From JAIQFL01 sp035501495 (GTDB lineage Bacteria; Acidobacteriota; Terriglobia; Bryobacterales; Bryobacteraceae): a stretch of DNA of 64,000 bases. Positions 35,897 to 44,917 of this stretch are shown here, in pieces; position 1 is the first letter of the stretch, and the number at the start of each line of letters is the position of its first letter. A model generated the notes under the pieces. The model was not told where the DNA came from and did no database searches. It saw only the letters and a program-made list of their open reading frames with translations. A program made the translations under genes and the position numbers. The DNA is taken from contig DATJWB010000121.1 in NCBI GenBank assembly GCA_035501495.1, positions 62,001 to 126,000 of the forward strand. Direction: 5' to 3'.

Positions 35897-36905
35897 TCAA
35901 CGACTTAGCGAGTCGGCCAGAACCTTCACCGGGCGATACGCCGCCGGCCGCACATCGGCCGACGGGGCCTGCCCTCCGCCATTCCCGCGCCGCGGAGGCT
36001 GCGCCAGTCGCGCCAGTTCGGCATTCTCCTTCGCGAGCCACTCTGGCTTCGCCGCCGGCGCTGCCTTCTCCGCCGCTTCCTCCGCCTTTCTCTCCTTCTT
36101 GCTCATCTTCTTCGGACTCGCCGGAGCAGCCGGAGACGCCGCCACATAGTCGAGAAGCTTCAACCGCCAGGCGACGCGGCCACTCTCACACCCGAACAGG
36201 CGTCGCGAATCATGGGGGGAGAGGCCTGCATGTGGGCCAAACTCGTGGGGCAGGAAAGCGTGGACTCGCGCATCTGGCCGCGAACCGCGGCGATCGCGGA
36301 GCGCTTCTGGGTCGCCCGCTGAAGTGAATTCGTGGAGGCGCGGATAGCGCTTGCTCTCCACGCGGAAGCCCTGGTCCTCGGAAAGATGCCGTGCAGCACA
36401 TTCAGCTTCACAGCCGCCATCGCATCCAGGTTCCGCTCGATCATCTCGACGGGCATCCAGTGCCGGCAGACGTCCAGCATCAAGCCCCGCCACGGGAATC
36501 GCGGCCGGCCCTCGATGTGCACACCGCCAACCTGGAAGCCATCCGGCCCGGGCTGAATCAATTGTGCGAAGGTAGCCAGCGCGTGGATGGCGCCATCGGC
36601 GGTGGCAGCGGGATGCGCGCCCTGTCGGAAACATCCAGGGTGTACGACTCATCCTCTCCGAGGGCCGGATATTCCGCACCGCCCGCACAGTCGATCATCA
36701 GGCGCCGGGCATCGGCAGGCGCCGGCGGCACTGGCGCGTAAAGCACGCCCGTCTGCCGGGAGACGCGTGCCAGAAACGATCGAACCGCGGGAGCCAGGCG
36801 CGCATTGGCCGCTCCCAGCGTCTCGACAACCAGGTTCGCATCGATCGAAAACTTCCCCGGGGCGGCCTGCACCTTCACGGGCATCGGCATGAGAACCGGC
36901 TCCAC
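35897..36905 (-). pseudogene. GH20 beta-N-acetylhexosaminidase, decayed and rearranged
   Basis: The N-terminal GH20 domain reads in one frame (MPMPVKVQAAPGKFSID ... DESYTLDVS). The frame then shifts to AIHALATFAQLIQPGPDGF and the catalytic-domain start FPWRGLMLDVCRHWMP, and shifts again after VKLNVLH, where a one-base loss in a Trp codon occurs, to HLSEDQGFRVESKRYPRLHE. The barrel middle is absent. The normally later segment GGEACMWAKLVGQESVDSRI ... ERFW lies on the plus strand at about 36173-36322, so it has been inverted. A minus-strand tail (KLLDYVAAS, a Lys/Glu/Ala-rich stretch, VKVLADSLSR) follows. It cannot encode an active enzyme. Confidence 0.85.
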
Positions 36906-36962
36906 GGCGACAGCGGCCGGCGCGGCCGCCGCGACCTCTACGGTAGCACCGGTCCACCCGCC

Positions 36963-36991
36963 TTGACATCCCGCCGTGACGCCCGTAGCAT
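36963..36991 (+). promoter_or_regulatory. Sigma-70-type promoter for the epoxide-hydrolase-like gene
   Basis: Consensus TTGACA (36963-36968), a 17-base spacer and TAGCAT (36986-36991). Only six bases separate the -10 from the GTG start at 36998, so the transcript would begin at or next to the start codon. Confidence 0.65.
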
Positions 36992-36997
36992 CATACA

Positions 36998-37966
36998 GTG
37001 CCGATACAATCGCGCCTCTGGAGCGCCTTTTGGTTGACGATGCTTATGATGCATGCACCTCACGCCGACGCGCAGAATCCGGGATTCGAAGAGCGGTTCG
37101 CCAAGGTAAACGGCGTTCGCCTCCATTACGTCGCAGCGGGCCAGGGCCCTCTTGTGCTGTTCCTGCATGGCTTCCCGGAATTCTGGTACGAGTGGAAGAA
37201 TCAGCTTTCCGAATTCGGCAAAGACCACCTTGCCGTTGCACCTGACCTGCGCGGCTATAACCTCTCGGACAAGCCGGAGGCGCTCGATCAGTACCAGATC
37301 AGTGTACTGGTGGAAGACGTGCGGGCTCTCGCCAATGAGCTTTCTCCCGGCCGCAAGTTCGTTCTGGTGGGGCACGATTGGGGCGGCGCGCTGGCTTGGG
37401 CTTTCGCGATCGCACATTCCGACATGCTCGAAAAGCTGATCATCATCAATGCGCCGCACCCTGGCGTGTTCGCGCGATTGCTGTCGTCGGATCCGGCGCA
37501 GCAGCAGGCCAGCCAGTACATGCTGATGTTCCGCGGCGAACAGGCGGAGGCGACACTTTCCGGCAACAATTACGGCATGCTGGTGAATATCGTTCTCGGA
37601 GCCGGCCTCAAGAGCGGTGTTTTCACGGAAGACGACAAGGCAGCGTACCTCAAGGCGTGGTCGCAGCCAGGGGCGCTGACTGGCGGGCTGAATTACTACC
37701 GCGCCAATCGTGTCGGCCCGCCTTCTGCGAACGCTTCGTCAAAAGGCAACTTCGCGGTCGATCCGGCTCAGTTGAACGTGAATATTCCGACCCTCGTGAT
37801 CTGGGGCGAGAAAGATACCGCTCTGTTGACCCAGAACCTGGACGGCCTCGACCGTTTCGTCCCGCATCTCACGATCCGCCGGATTCCGGACGCCACCCAT
37901 TGGGTGGTCCACGAAAAATCCGCCGAAGTCAACGGCTACATCCGCGAATTCCTCACCGCGAAGTAA
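36998..37966 (+). CDS. Alpha/beta hydrolase, epoxide-hydrolase type
   Basis: 322 residues from GTG 36998. A signal-like N-terminus (SAFWLTMLMMHAPHADAQN) suggests export. Core motifs: oxyanion loop HGFPEFWYEW near 57, nucleophile elbow GHDWGGALAW with Asp near 128, general-base His in DATHWVVHE near 301, and acid Asp in WGEKDTALL. The Asp nucleophile fits epoxide hydrolases or haloalkane dehalogenases; HGFPEFW favours the former. The substrate is unknown. No operon partner; it is divergent from the GH20 pseudogene. Confidence 0.9.
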   Translation: MPIQSRLWSAFWLTMLMMHAPHADAQNPGFEERFAKVNGVRLHYVAAGQGPLVLFLHGFPEFWYEWKNQLSEFGKDHLAVAPDLRGYNLSDKPEALDQYQISVLVEDVRALANELSPGRKFVLVGHDWGGALAWAFAIAHSDMLEKLIIINAPHPGVFARLLSSDPAQQQASQYMLMFRGEQAEATLSGNNYGMLVNIVLGAGLKSGVFTEDDKAAYLKAWSQPGALTGGLNYYRANRVGPPSANASSKGNFAVDPAQLNVNIPTLVIWGEKDTALLTQNLDGLDRFVPHLTIRRIPDATHWVVHEKSAEVNGYIREFLTAK

Positions 37967-37971
37967 TCGAT

Positions 37972-38060
37972 GTGGTGCGGGCACTCCTGCCTGGCACTCC
38001 TGCCTGTACTCATCGGCGCCGCCGGCTCACGGAAATTCATGGCGGTGCGGGCATTGCGGT
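37972..38060. repeat. Dispersed intergenic repeat, short form
   Basis: GTGCGGGCACTCCTGCCTGG is followed by a tandem CACTCCTGCCTGTACTCATC, then a GCCGCCGGCTCAC segment. It matches the units at 32.2 and 57.0 kb. The rest of the 247-base gap to 38213 holds no recognised gene. Confidence 0.6.
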
Positions 38061-38213
38061 GGCGGTTCTATTCGCGGTCATCGGCAGCCTGAACTTGCGC
38101 TGTTCTCCAAGGTTCCAAGGACCCTGCCGAGCCGTCCGGGAGTTTCTTCGTGGCTTCCTCTTGAACGCACTTATGCTCGCGCTCGTCTCCGGAGTTTCCT
38201 CATTTCTCCCATA

Positions 38214-39947
38214 CTAATCTCCAATACAGTACAACTTCGTCGCGCTCGCCACGTAGATGCGCCCCGACCGGTCCATCGCCGGCGCCGTCGTCAGCGTGTC
38301 TCCAATCCTCACCCGCCACACCTCCCGGCCCGCCGCAGTCACCGCGTAGAAGTCCGTCCCCTTGCCGAAGTAGATTGTCCCCGCGGCATCGTGAATCGGC
38401 GGCAGACTGCTCCCATCGCCTTCTCCCGCGAATCTCCATAGCAGACGGCCCTCGCGAACATGGTACAGGCTCTGTCCCACCGCCGCCAGCACCTCCTGAT
38501 TGCGCGTGACGGCCAACCCGTGAACAGGCGCGGCACCCGCCGGATAAGTCCAGAGAACCGTGGCGGCGTCGGTCACCGCATAGAGCGTTCCTCGAGTCGT
38601 GCCGGTGTACAGCACGCCTGTATCGTCCACCACCGGAGTGACCGCCTGTCCATCCACCTCCACCTGCCACCGGCGGTCGTCGGCGCGGAAGAGATAAAAG
38701 CGGGTTGACGAGCCATTCCCGCGATTGATGCCGTTGCTGTTGTATGGGTGTCCTTGCCAGGCGAACAGCCCCAGATAACGCGCATCTACCTGCGCCTCGC
38801 GGATCGTCTTGCCATCTTCATTCAATACGCGCCTGCGTCCCGTGAATGAAGTCAGTTCGGGCGACCCGTCGGGGGCGAAACTCACCTGGTCATTCAGCGT
38901 CAGCGGAAGGCTCCAGACCACCCGGCCGTTCTCGACGCAGCGGACCATGCGATCCCGTACGCTCCAGACGTAAATCCTCCCGTCGGGACCGACCAATGGG
39001 CTGTTCGGTTCCCGGTTCCCCGCGTCGGCCGACCACAACACCCGCGGCTTCCTCGGGCCGCGATACGGGGCGAAGCCGCTCCTCCTCGCATCACCGCCGT
39101 CGGTGGCCCACATCGGCGTCCTGGAGCCCGCGAAGATATCAGGATTGGGTGCGGCCGCCGCCGCTCCGCCCTCTCCTTTGGCGCCCCCATTGGCCACCGG
39201 GACCGGGAGTGGATTGAATTCGAAATCCTGTCTCCCCGACTCCATCACCAGTGGAACCTGTTTGCCCGACGAGAGCCGGCTGACCTCGGTTCGGGCACGC
39301 TCGAGCACGCCCGCCGGCTTGGATCCCGGCTCCCCAATCGCCCGAATCAGCGCATTGGTGAAGGCGTTGATTCCGCCTCCCGGTGGATCTGCCGCGGACT
39401 GTCCAGGGGCCGCGGCAAACGCCACCAGCGTGTTGCCCGATGGCCGCACCGCCGCCAGCCCGGCAGGCAGACCCCCTGCCGGACGGCTAGCATCCAGCAC
39501 CAGCATCTTGGTTCCCGCCTTCCGCTGTTCCAGCCTGCGCTCGAGGTTCCGCAGCGAAAACGCCGCCAGGCCGGGCGCCGATTGGTCCTTCGGATCAAAA
39601 CCCACCGGCAGAATGTAATTCAATTCGTCCGCCTGGTAGCCATATCCCGAATAGAAGACCAGCACGAAGTCGCCTGGTTGAACGGTATCCGTAAACGCGC
39701 GAACCGTGGAGATCAGTTCGGCCTGCGGAAGATCGTACGCCACCTTCGGCTGGAAATGGAGCTTCTGCAGCGCGCTCGCCAATGCCTCGACGTTTGGCTT
39801 CGGCGTTTCCAGCCGGGGAAGATGCTGATACGCGGAGTTGGCAATCAACAGGGCCCGGCGATTCGCCGCGCGCGCCTGCCCGTGCCCGGTTTGCGGAACC
39901 AGCACCAGCAACACGGCCACCGCGCAGCCAAGAGACGCGGCCCTCAT
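38214..39947 (-). CDS. Caspase-fold protein lacking the catalytic dyad, fused to a PQQ-like propeller
   Basis: 577 residues from ATG 39947. Signal peptide (LGCAVAVLLVLVPQTGHGQA). Residues ~28-240 are a caspase/peptidase C14 domain: NRRALLIANSAYQHLPRLET, VQPGDFVLVFYSGYGYQ and KMLVLDASRPAGG. In active members the first motif reads SGHG and the second LDAC or LDSC; here the His is Tyr (near 99) and the Cys is Ser (near 149). After an Ala/Gly linker, ~285-577 form a PQQ/WD40-like propeller (VGPDGRIYVWS, DDTGVLYTGTT, DAAGTIYFGKG, DRSGRIYVAS). Its ATG overlaps the kinase stop (ATGA), so the two are translationally coupled. A periplasmic sensor or scaffold role is inferred. The frame remains open upstream inside the kinase gene but is not used. 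Confidence 0.88.
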   Translation of the reverse strand: MRAASLGCAVAVLLVLVPQTGHGQARAANRRALLIANSAYQHLPRLETPKPNVEALASALQKLHFQPKVAYDLPQAELISTVRAFTDTVQPGDFVLVFYSGYGYQADELNYILPVGFDPKDQSAPGLAAFSLRNLERRLEQRKAGTKMLVLDASRPAGGLPAGLAAVRPSGNTLVAFAAAPGQSAADPPGGGINAFTNALIRAIGEPGSKPAGVLERARTEVSRLSSGKQVPLVMESGRQDFEFNPLPVPVANGGAKGEGGAAAAAPNPDIFAGSRTPMWATDGGDARRSGFAPYRGPRKPRVLWSADAGNREPNSPLVGPDGRIYVWSVRDRMVRCVENGRVVWSLPLTLNDQVSFAPDGSPELTSFTGRRRVLNEDGKTIREAQVDARYLGLFAWQGHPYNSNGINRGNGSSTRFYLFRADDRRWQVEVDGQAVTPVVDDTGVLYTGTTRGTLYAVTDAATVLWTYPAGAAPVHGLAVTRNQEVLAAVGQSLYHVREGRLLWRFAGEGDGSSLPPIHDAAGTIYFGKGTDFYAVTAAGREVWRVRIGDTLTTAPAMDRSGRIYVASATKLYCIGD

Positions 39948-42847
39948 GGCTGAACCACTTCCCACTGGATTCGAATCTCGGATTTCGCGGTTCCGATATT
40001 CTCCAGTACCAGGCGCGGATCCCAACAGTTCTCCGCCGCCGGGGCTGTGACCACGCGCAGGCGCGCAGGCGTCACGAAGATCCGCAGCGGCACGCCCTTC
40101 GGAAAAATGTCCCCCCGCACCGAGCCCGCGGTTGCCCGCAAGTTCACGATTTCGAGTTGGTCGCCGGACCGCAACGACCCGGACCACAGCAATTCGCCGT
40201 TCAGCAAATCGCCGTACTGCTCTATGTTGAACGCGGGCGATGAGCAAGCCGGGCGTTTGGGAGATGTACCCGCAGCCGTTCCGCTTCCCGAGTCGCCGGT
40301 CCGCGACGCCGCGCTTGCGTCCCGGGGTTCGATCACCTCGAGTGTTACGGCGCGCTCGGCCTTCAGACCCGAGTTGTCGGTGGCTCTCACCAGGAAGCTG
40401 AAGATCCCGCTCTTGCCCGGCGCGCCGGAAATGCGGCCCGTTTTCGGACCGAGCGTCAGACCTTGCGGTAAGGATCCCTCGCGGATGCTCCAGAAGATCG
40501 GCTGCGCACTCCCGGACGCTCGCAGATCGAGAGCATAATCGCGTCCGCGGATCGCCGTGCGGGACCCGGTCAACTCGTCGATGGTCAGTGTGGCGCGGGT
40601 GGGCTGCAGCTTCGACATCAACTGGCCGATCCTGGGCCACGCCAGCAGGAACAGGATGAAGAGAATGACCGAGGCAGCCGCCGCGGAAATGGCGATCCAG
40701 AGTCCTGCCGGTTTCCGGGTGGGGCTGCGAGGCGCCTCGCGATCCGGTTGCAGAGCCGCTGGCAGACTCCCCTCCAGCACCAAAGTGGGGGCCTGCCGCT
40801 CGGAGGTTGACAGCCATTGGCCCGTAGATAACGGCGCGTTTGGTTTCGGCGGCGCCGCGGGCAGCGGCGAGGAAACCGCCAGCGGACTGGCCGCTCTTCC
40901 CGTCTCCTGCTGCCAGCGTTCCGTGTCCAGCGGCGCCGGTGTGCTTTCGGCAGCTTCTACCTGGGCTAGCAGGCGCCGTTGCTCGTCCTCCGCACGCTCG
41001 CGCATCGCGTACTGTGCCACCCTCGCCTGCAGAAGAAGCCGGCACAGGTCCCAATCGTCGCCCAGCCGCTCAATCGTGCTCTCCAGCAATCCAACCGCGC
41101 GATCCATCTGCTGATGCGTCATCAACTCCTCAGCCTGCGACACCACCCCGGCGATCTCCCGCTGCCGGAAAGCGGCCGCCACCTGTGCTCGCAAGCGTTG
41201 CAGTTCCTGGTGCTCCGCCGAACCGGCGTCCGGGTAACGCGCCAACAGGCCATTGACTCTCGCGTCGGCTTCGTCGTACTCCCCGCTCTGCAGGCATCGA
41301 TTCACGGCGTCGATCTCATCCCGGAGATGCCGTGCGGCTTCGCCGGCGGCCATACGGGCACGAATCTCCTGAAGCAAGTCCTTCGCGGTGCTGTTGGAAG
41401 GGTCTTCGCCAAGGACCTCGGACACGAGCCGGAACGCCTCGCTGAGATTGGGCTTGTGCATCTCTCTTTGCGCCTGGTTCAGGTTCGCCAGGCGTTGCCG
41501 CGCGCGCCCCACCTGCGTGGCCACCCACTCGAAACGCCGCTGGATCTTGGGATGCGTGACTGCCAGGTCGCGGATGGACTCCAGAATCGTCCCGGCCTCT
41601 TCGAACTGTTGCTGCCCCATAGCGGCTTCGGCCTGATCCATCAGGTGGTCGGCGCGCGCCACCGCATCTCGCTTCCGCAACGTTTCGTCGATCTCGGATT
41701 TGAGGCGCCGGGCGTCTTCCTGGCCAGGGTCCAGCCTCAGCACCTTCCGCACCGCCAGCCTGGCGGCTTCCCACTGGCCCGCGGCGAATAGCTGTTGCGC
41801 TTCCCGGCAGTGCTTGCCGGCCTGGTCCCGGCGCATCTCCGTCAGAATTCCGCTGCTGTCCGCCATCACGTCCCACAAGCTGCTGTATCGGGATTCGCGA
41901 TCTCGCGCCAACGTCCGCGCCAGGATGCGATCCAGTGCTTCCGGGCATTCCGGAGCCACCCGGCTCACCGGTGGTGGATCGAAGTTGGCAATCTTGAATA
42001 TGATTCCCACCGGGTCCGCGGCGGCAAACGGATTCCTCCCGGTCAGCAACTCGTAGTAGGTCACTCCGAAGCCGAACACATCCGTCAGCGGGTCGGCTGT
42101 GCCGCTGAACTGCTCCGGGGCCATGTACATGATGCTGCCGATCAGCAGCCCGGTCTGTGTCAGCCGGGTCGTACCTTCCGCTCCCAGCCGGGCAATGCCG
42201 AAGTCCATGATCTTCACCGCGCCGTCGGTCAGTTGCATGATGTTGGCCGGTTTCACGTCGCGGTGGGTGATTCCGCACTCATGGGCATAATGCAACCCTT
42301 CGGCCACCTCCGTCATGATCTCCATCTTTTCCAGCAGCGGGAGTGAGCCCTGCCGGATCAGTTCCTGAAGGGTCGTGCCCTTCAGGTACTCCATGACGAG
42401 ATAGGGGACACCGTCTTCTTCCCCATACTCGTGCACCGTAACAATGTTCTTGTGATGCAGATTGGCGACCGTTTTGGCTTCCGCCTGAAAGCGCCGTACC
42501 AGATCGGCGTTGCCCGGCGCGTTGAGGACCTTGATCGCCACCACCCGGCCCACAGTCTGGTCGAGCGCGCTGTAGACTTGCCCGCTCCCGCCGCTTCCGA
42601 TGATGCCCGTAATCTGATACCGCCCGATGGTTTTCCGCAGCGCCGGCTCCGTCGCCTCGCTGGGCACCAGGCCGGCGGCCTGATTCTCCGCAAGGAGACA
42701 AGCCGTCAAGGCCGATTGCACTTCCTGCAGAAGTTGGTCGTCGCCCTGACACTGGTCTCGCACAAAGCTCTCCCGTTCCTCGGGCCGCAGTTGCGCCGCA
42801 AGCTCGCAGATCCCGGTGATCCATTGGCTCCGCCCGGCAGGTGTCAC
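39944..42847 (-). CDS. Transmembrane Ser/Thr protein kinase with helical repeats and extracytoplasmic Ig-like domain
   Basis: 967 residues from GTG 42847. Residues ~70-340 are a complete Hanks-type kinase: IGSGGSGQVYSA, VAIKVL, HRDVKPANIM, DFGIARL and YMAPEQF. About 345-660 is helical, with TPR-like units (LFAAGQWEAARLAVRKVLRL). A Pro-rich linker leads to one membrane helix (LWIAISAAAASVILFILFLL, ~725), then an outside part with a putative Ig domain (FWSIREGSLPQGLTL). A short N-terminal region precedes the kinase domain. Substrate unknown; the overlapping downstream gene is the obvious partner candidate. Divergent from the pectinesterase gene. Confidence 0.93.
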   Translation of the reverse strand: MTPAGRSQWITGICELAAQLRPEERESFVRDQCQGDDQLLQEVQSALTACLLAENQAAGLVPSEATEPALRKTIGRYQITGIIGSGGSGQVYSALDQTVGRVVAIKVLNAPGNADLVRRFQAEAKTVANLHHKNIVTVHEYGEEDGVPYLVMEYLKGTTLQELIRQGSLPLLEKMEIMTEVAEGLHYAHECGITHRDVKPANIMQLTDGAVKIMDFGIARLGAEGTTRLTQTGLLIGSIMYMAPEQFSGTADPLTDVFGFGVTYYELLTGRNPFAAADPVGIIFKIANFDPPPVSRVAPECPEALDRILARTLARDRESRYSSLWDVMADSSGILTEMRRDQAGKHCREAQQLFAAGQWEAARLAVRKVLRLDPGQEDARRLKSEIDETLRKRDAVARADHLMDQAEAAMGQQQFEEAGTILESIRDLAVTHPKIQRRFEWVATQVGRARQRLANLNQAQREMHKPNLSEAFRLVSEVLGEDPSNSTAKDLLQEIRARMAAGEAARHLRDEIDAVNRCLQSGEYDEADARVNGLLARYPDAGSAEHQELQRLRAQVAAAFRQREIAGVVSQAEELMTHQQMDRAVGLLESTIERLGDDWDLCRLLLQARVAQYAMRERAEDEQRRLLAQVEAAESTPAPLDTERWQQETGRAASPLAVSSPLPAAPPKPNAPLSTGQWLSTSERQAPTLVLEGSLPAALQPDREAPRSPTRKPAGLWIAISAAAASVILFILFLLAWPRIGQLMSKLQPTRATLTIDELTGSRTAIRGRDYALDLRASGSAQPIFWSIREGSLPQGLTLGPKTGRISGAPGKSGIFSFLVRATDNSGLKAERAVTLEVIEPRDASAASRTGDSGSGTAAGTSPKRPACSSPAFNIEQYGDLLNGELLWSGSLRSGDQLEIVNLRATAGSVRGDIFPKGVPLRIFVTPARLRVVTAPAAENCWDPRLVLENIGTAKSEIRIQWEVVQP

Positions 42848-42967
42848 TGGCTTGATGGAGGCCTTTACTCTGTACCCTCCATTAAATCGTACGCTTTGCA
42901 GGCGTATCGTTTCAATCGAGACCAGTACTCACATTGCGGCACGCGGCGGGGAGGATAATACCTTCAA

Positions 42968-44893
42968 ATGCGACTTCTCGCCGTTGTACCAGCCCTCCTG
43001 GCCATTTCACTGGCCGCACCCAGGGAACTGCACGGCCAGATGGTCGTCGCGGCGGATGGAAGCGGGCAGTTCCAGACCGTGCAACAGGCAGTCGATGCCG
43101 CTCCTTCGCAATCCCGCACCCGCGTAGTCATCCACATCAAGCCCGGTACCTACGCGGAGCGGGTCACCGTTCCGCCTGAGAAAACCTTCCTCACGCTCGA
43201 AGGCGAAGACGCACGCACCACCGTGATCACCGCCGGAATTCACGCCGGTATGCCGGGCGCCGACGGCCGCCCGCTCATTACCTTCGGCACTCCCACCGTC
43301 TTCATTCAAGCCAACGATTTCATCGCCGAGAACCTCACCTTCGAAAACTCCGCTGGTCCGCAAGGCCAGGCCTTGGCCCTCACCATCATGAGCGATCGCG
43401 GGGTCTTTCGAAACTGCCGCTTCCTCGGCTACCAGGACACCCTCCTCGCACAAGCGGGGCGCCAGCTCTTCGACCACTGCTACATCGAAGGCGCGGTGGA
43501 CTTCATCTTCGGCGGATCCGCAGCCTGGTTCGAAAACTGCGAGATCCACGTGAAGGCCAACGGATATATTGCGGCGCCGAACACTCCGAAAGACCAGCAT
43601 TATGGCTATGTCTTCTCGCACTGCGCGATTACCGGGGAGCCGAACGTGCAGACCTACCTCGGCCGCCCCTGGCGGCCTTATGCCTACGCGATCTACCTGA
43701 ATACCGAAATGTCCGACGTCGTGCGCGTCGAGCGGTGGAATAACTGGAATGATGCCACGCGCGAGAGGACGGCCCGCTTTGGGGAGTATCGCAATACCGG
43801 ACCCGGCGCGGAGGCCCTGCCTGCCGTCCCGGTTCGTATACCGACACTCCCCGCACGCGACGGCGACGCTCCACCCAAAGCATCTCCGGGGCCCGTCAAC
43901 TGGGCGCATCGGTTGACCGAGGCCGAAGCTCGTGAACTGACGATCGAGAACGTGTTGGGAGGCATGGATGGCTGGAACCCGAGGGCCGGCACGGTCCGTT
44001 CCCCGATGACACTGGCCAGGGAGCCTTCGTTCGCTAAAGCCTCCATTCCCGGCGATACGGTGTGGATGGCCACGGTGGCCAGCGGCAATGACGGGTCCAC
44101 TGCGGGACTGGCATACACCACGGATGGCTACAGGTGGAGCCGGATCGCACAATCACTGCCGGAGACCGGCGGGGAGAGGCGGATGCTGGATCCAAAGCTG
44201 GTGGAGGGACCGGACGGCTCCTTCCATCTGGTCTGGACTACCACTCCCAAAGGATCAAAGGGCTTCCTGCACGCCACGTCGAAGGACCTGGTTCAGTGGT
44301 CGGAGCCCCAGTACGTGGAGATCATGGCCAAGCTGGATGCGCTCGACGTGGCATCGCCCAACTTGTTTTACGACGAGGTCAGCCGCCGCTTCGTGATCAC
44401 CTGGGCTTCGACGATGGCGCGCAACGCCATCCAGTCATTCCAGGAGGCGGTCGAAGACAATCCTCGCATCTGGTACTCCACCACCCGCGATTTCGACCTT
44501 TTCTCCGAGCCGGAGCTTCTGTTCGACCCCAATTACAGCGTAAGAGACGCCACGATCCTGGAGGACCGCGGGCGGTACACCCTGCTTCACAATGACAGCA
44601 CGCGCCCCATGCTGGACCTGCGCGTCAGCGTATCCAGCACACCATTCGGCCCCTGGGGTCTTGCATCCGACGCGTTCACCGGAAAGTTCACCGGATCGCC
44701 TGCCGCCATTCAGTCGGGCCACGACTGGTGGATCTACTTTACGAACACGCGGACGGGCGCGGTCGGCCTTCTCAAGACCCGCGACTTCCGCACGTTTCAG
44801 GATGCCTCGACCCGGATGTCGTTCCCGGAGGGCATGCATCCGGTCAGCGTGCTGGCAGTTCGACGAAGCGAAGTCGGTCTGCGGTTGCCCTGA
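42968..44893 (+). CDS. Pectinesterase (CE8) fused to a GH43-like five-bladed propeller
   Basis: 641 residues with a signal peptide (VVPALLAISLAAPRELHG). Residues ~25-300 form the right-handed beta-helix of pectin methylesterases; catalytic Asp residues are in GYQDTLL and GAVDFIFGG, and the Arg in YLGRPWRP. Residues ~345-635 look like a GH43-type propeller (RRMLDPKLVEGPDGSFHLVW, HATSKDLVQWSEP, SVRDATILEDRGRYTLLH, STRPMLDLRVSVS). It would demethylate pectin and may also cleave or bind arabinan or xylan side chains. GATAAT (42954-42959) ends eight bases before the ATG. No other pectin gene adjoins. Confidence 0.9.
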   Translation: MRLLAVVPALLAISLAAPRELHGQMVVAADGSGQFQTVQQAVDAAPSQSRTRVVIHIKPGTYAERVTVPPEKTFLTLEGEDARTTVITAGIHAGMPGADGRPLITFGTPTVFIQANDFIAENLTFENSAGPQGQALALTIMSDRGVFRNCRFLGYQDTLLAQAGRQLFDHCYIEGAVDFIFGGSAAWFENCEIHVKANGYIAAPNTPKDQHYGYVFSHCAITGEPNVQTYLGRPWRPYAYAIYLNTEMSDVVRVERWNNWNDATRERTARFGEYRNTGPGAEALPAVPVRIPTLPARDGDAPPKASPGPVNWAHRLTEAEARELTIENVLGGMDGWNPRAGTVRSPMTLAREPSFAKASIPGDTVWMATVASGNDGSTAGLAYTTDGYRWSRIAQSLPETGGERRMLDPKLVEGPDGSFHLVWTTTPKGSKGFLHATSKDLVQWSEPQYVEIMAKLDALDVASPNLFYDEVSRRFVITWASTMARNAIQSFQEAVEDNPRIWYSTTRDFDLFSEPELLFDPNYSVRDATILEDRGRYTLLHNDSTRPMLDLRVSVSSTPFGPWGLASDAFTGKFTGSPAAIQSGHDWWIYFTNTRTGAVGLLKTRDFRTFQDASTRMSFPEGMHPVSVLAVRRSEVGLRLP

Positions 44894-44917
44894 TCGGGCT
44901 CGGATGACATCGCAGCC

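Noticed and set aside
39948..41054. Upstream extension of the caspase-fold gene
   Set aside because: It overlaps the kinase in another frame; the ATG at 39947 with a signal peptide and ATGA overlap is the natural start.
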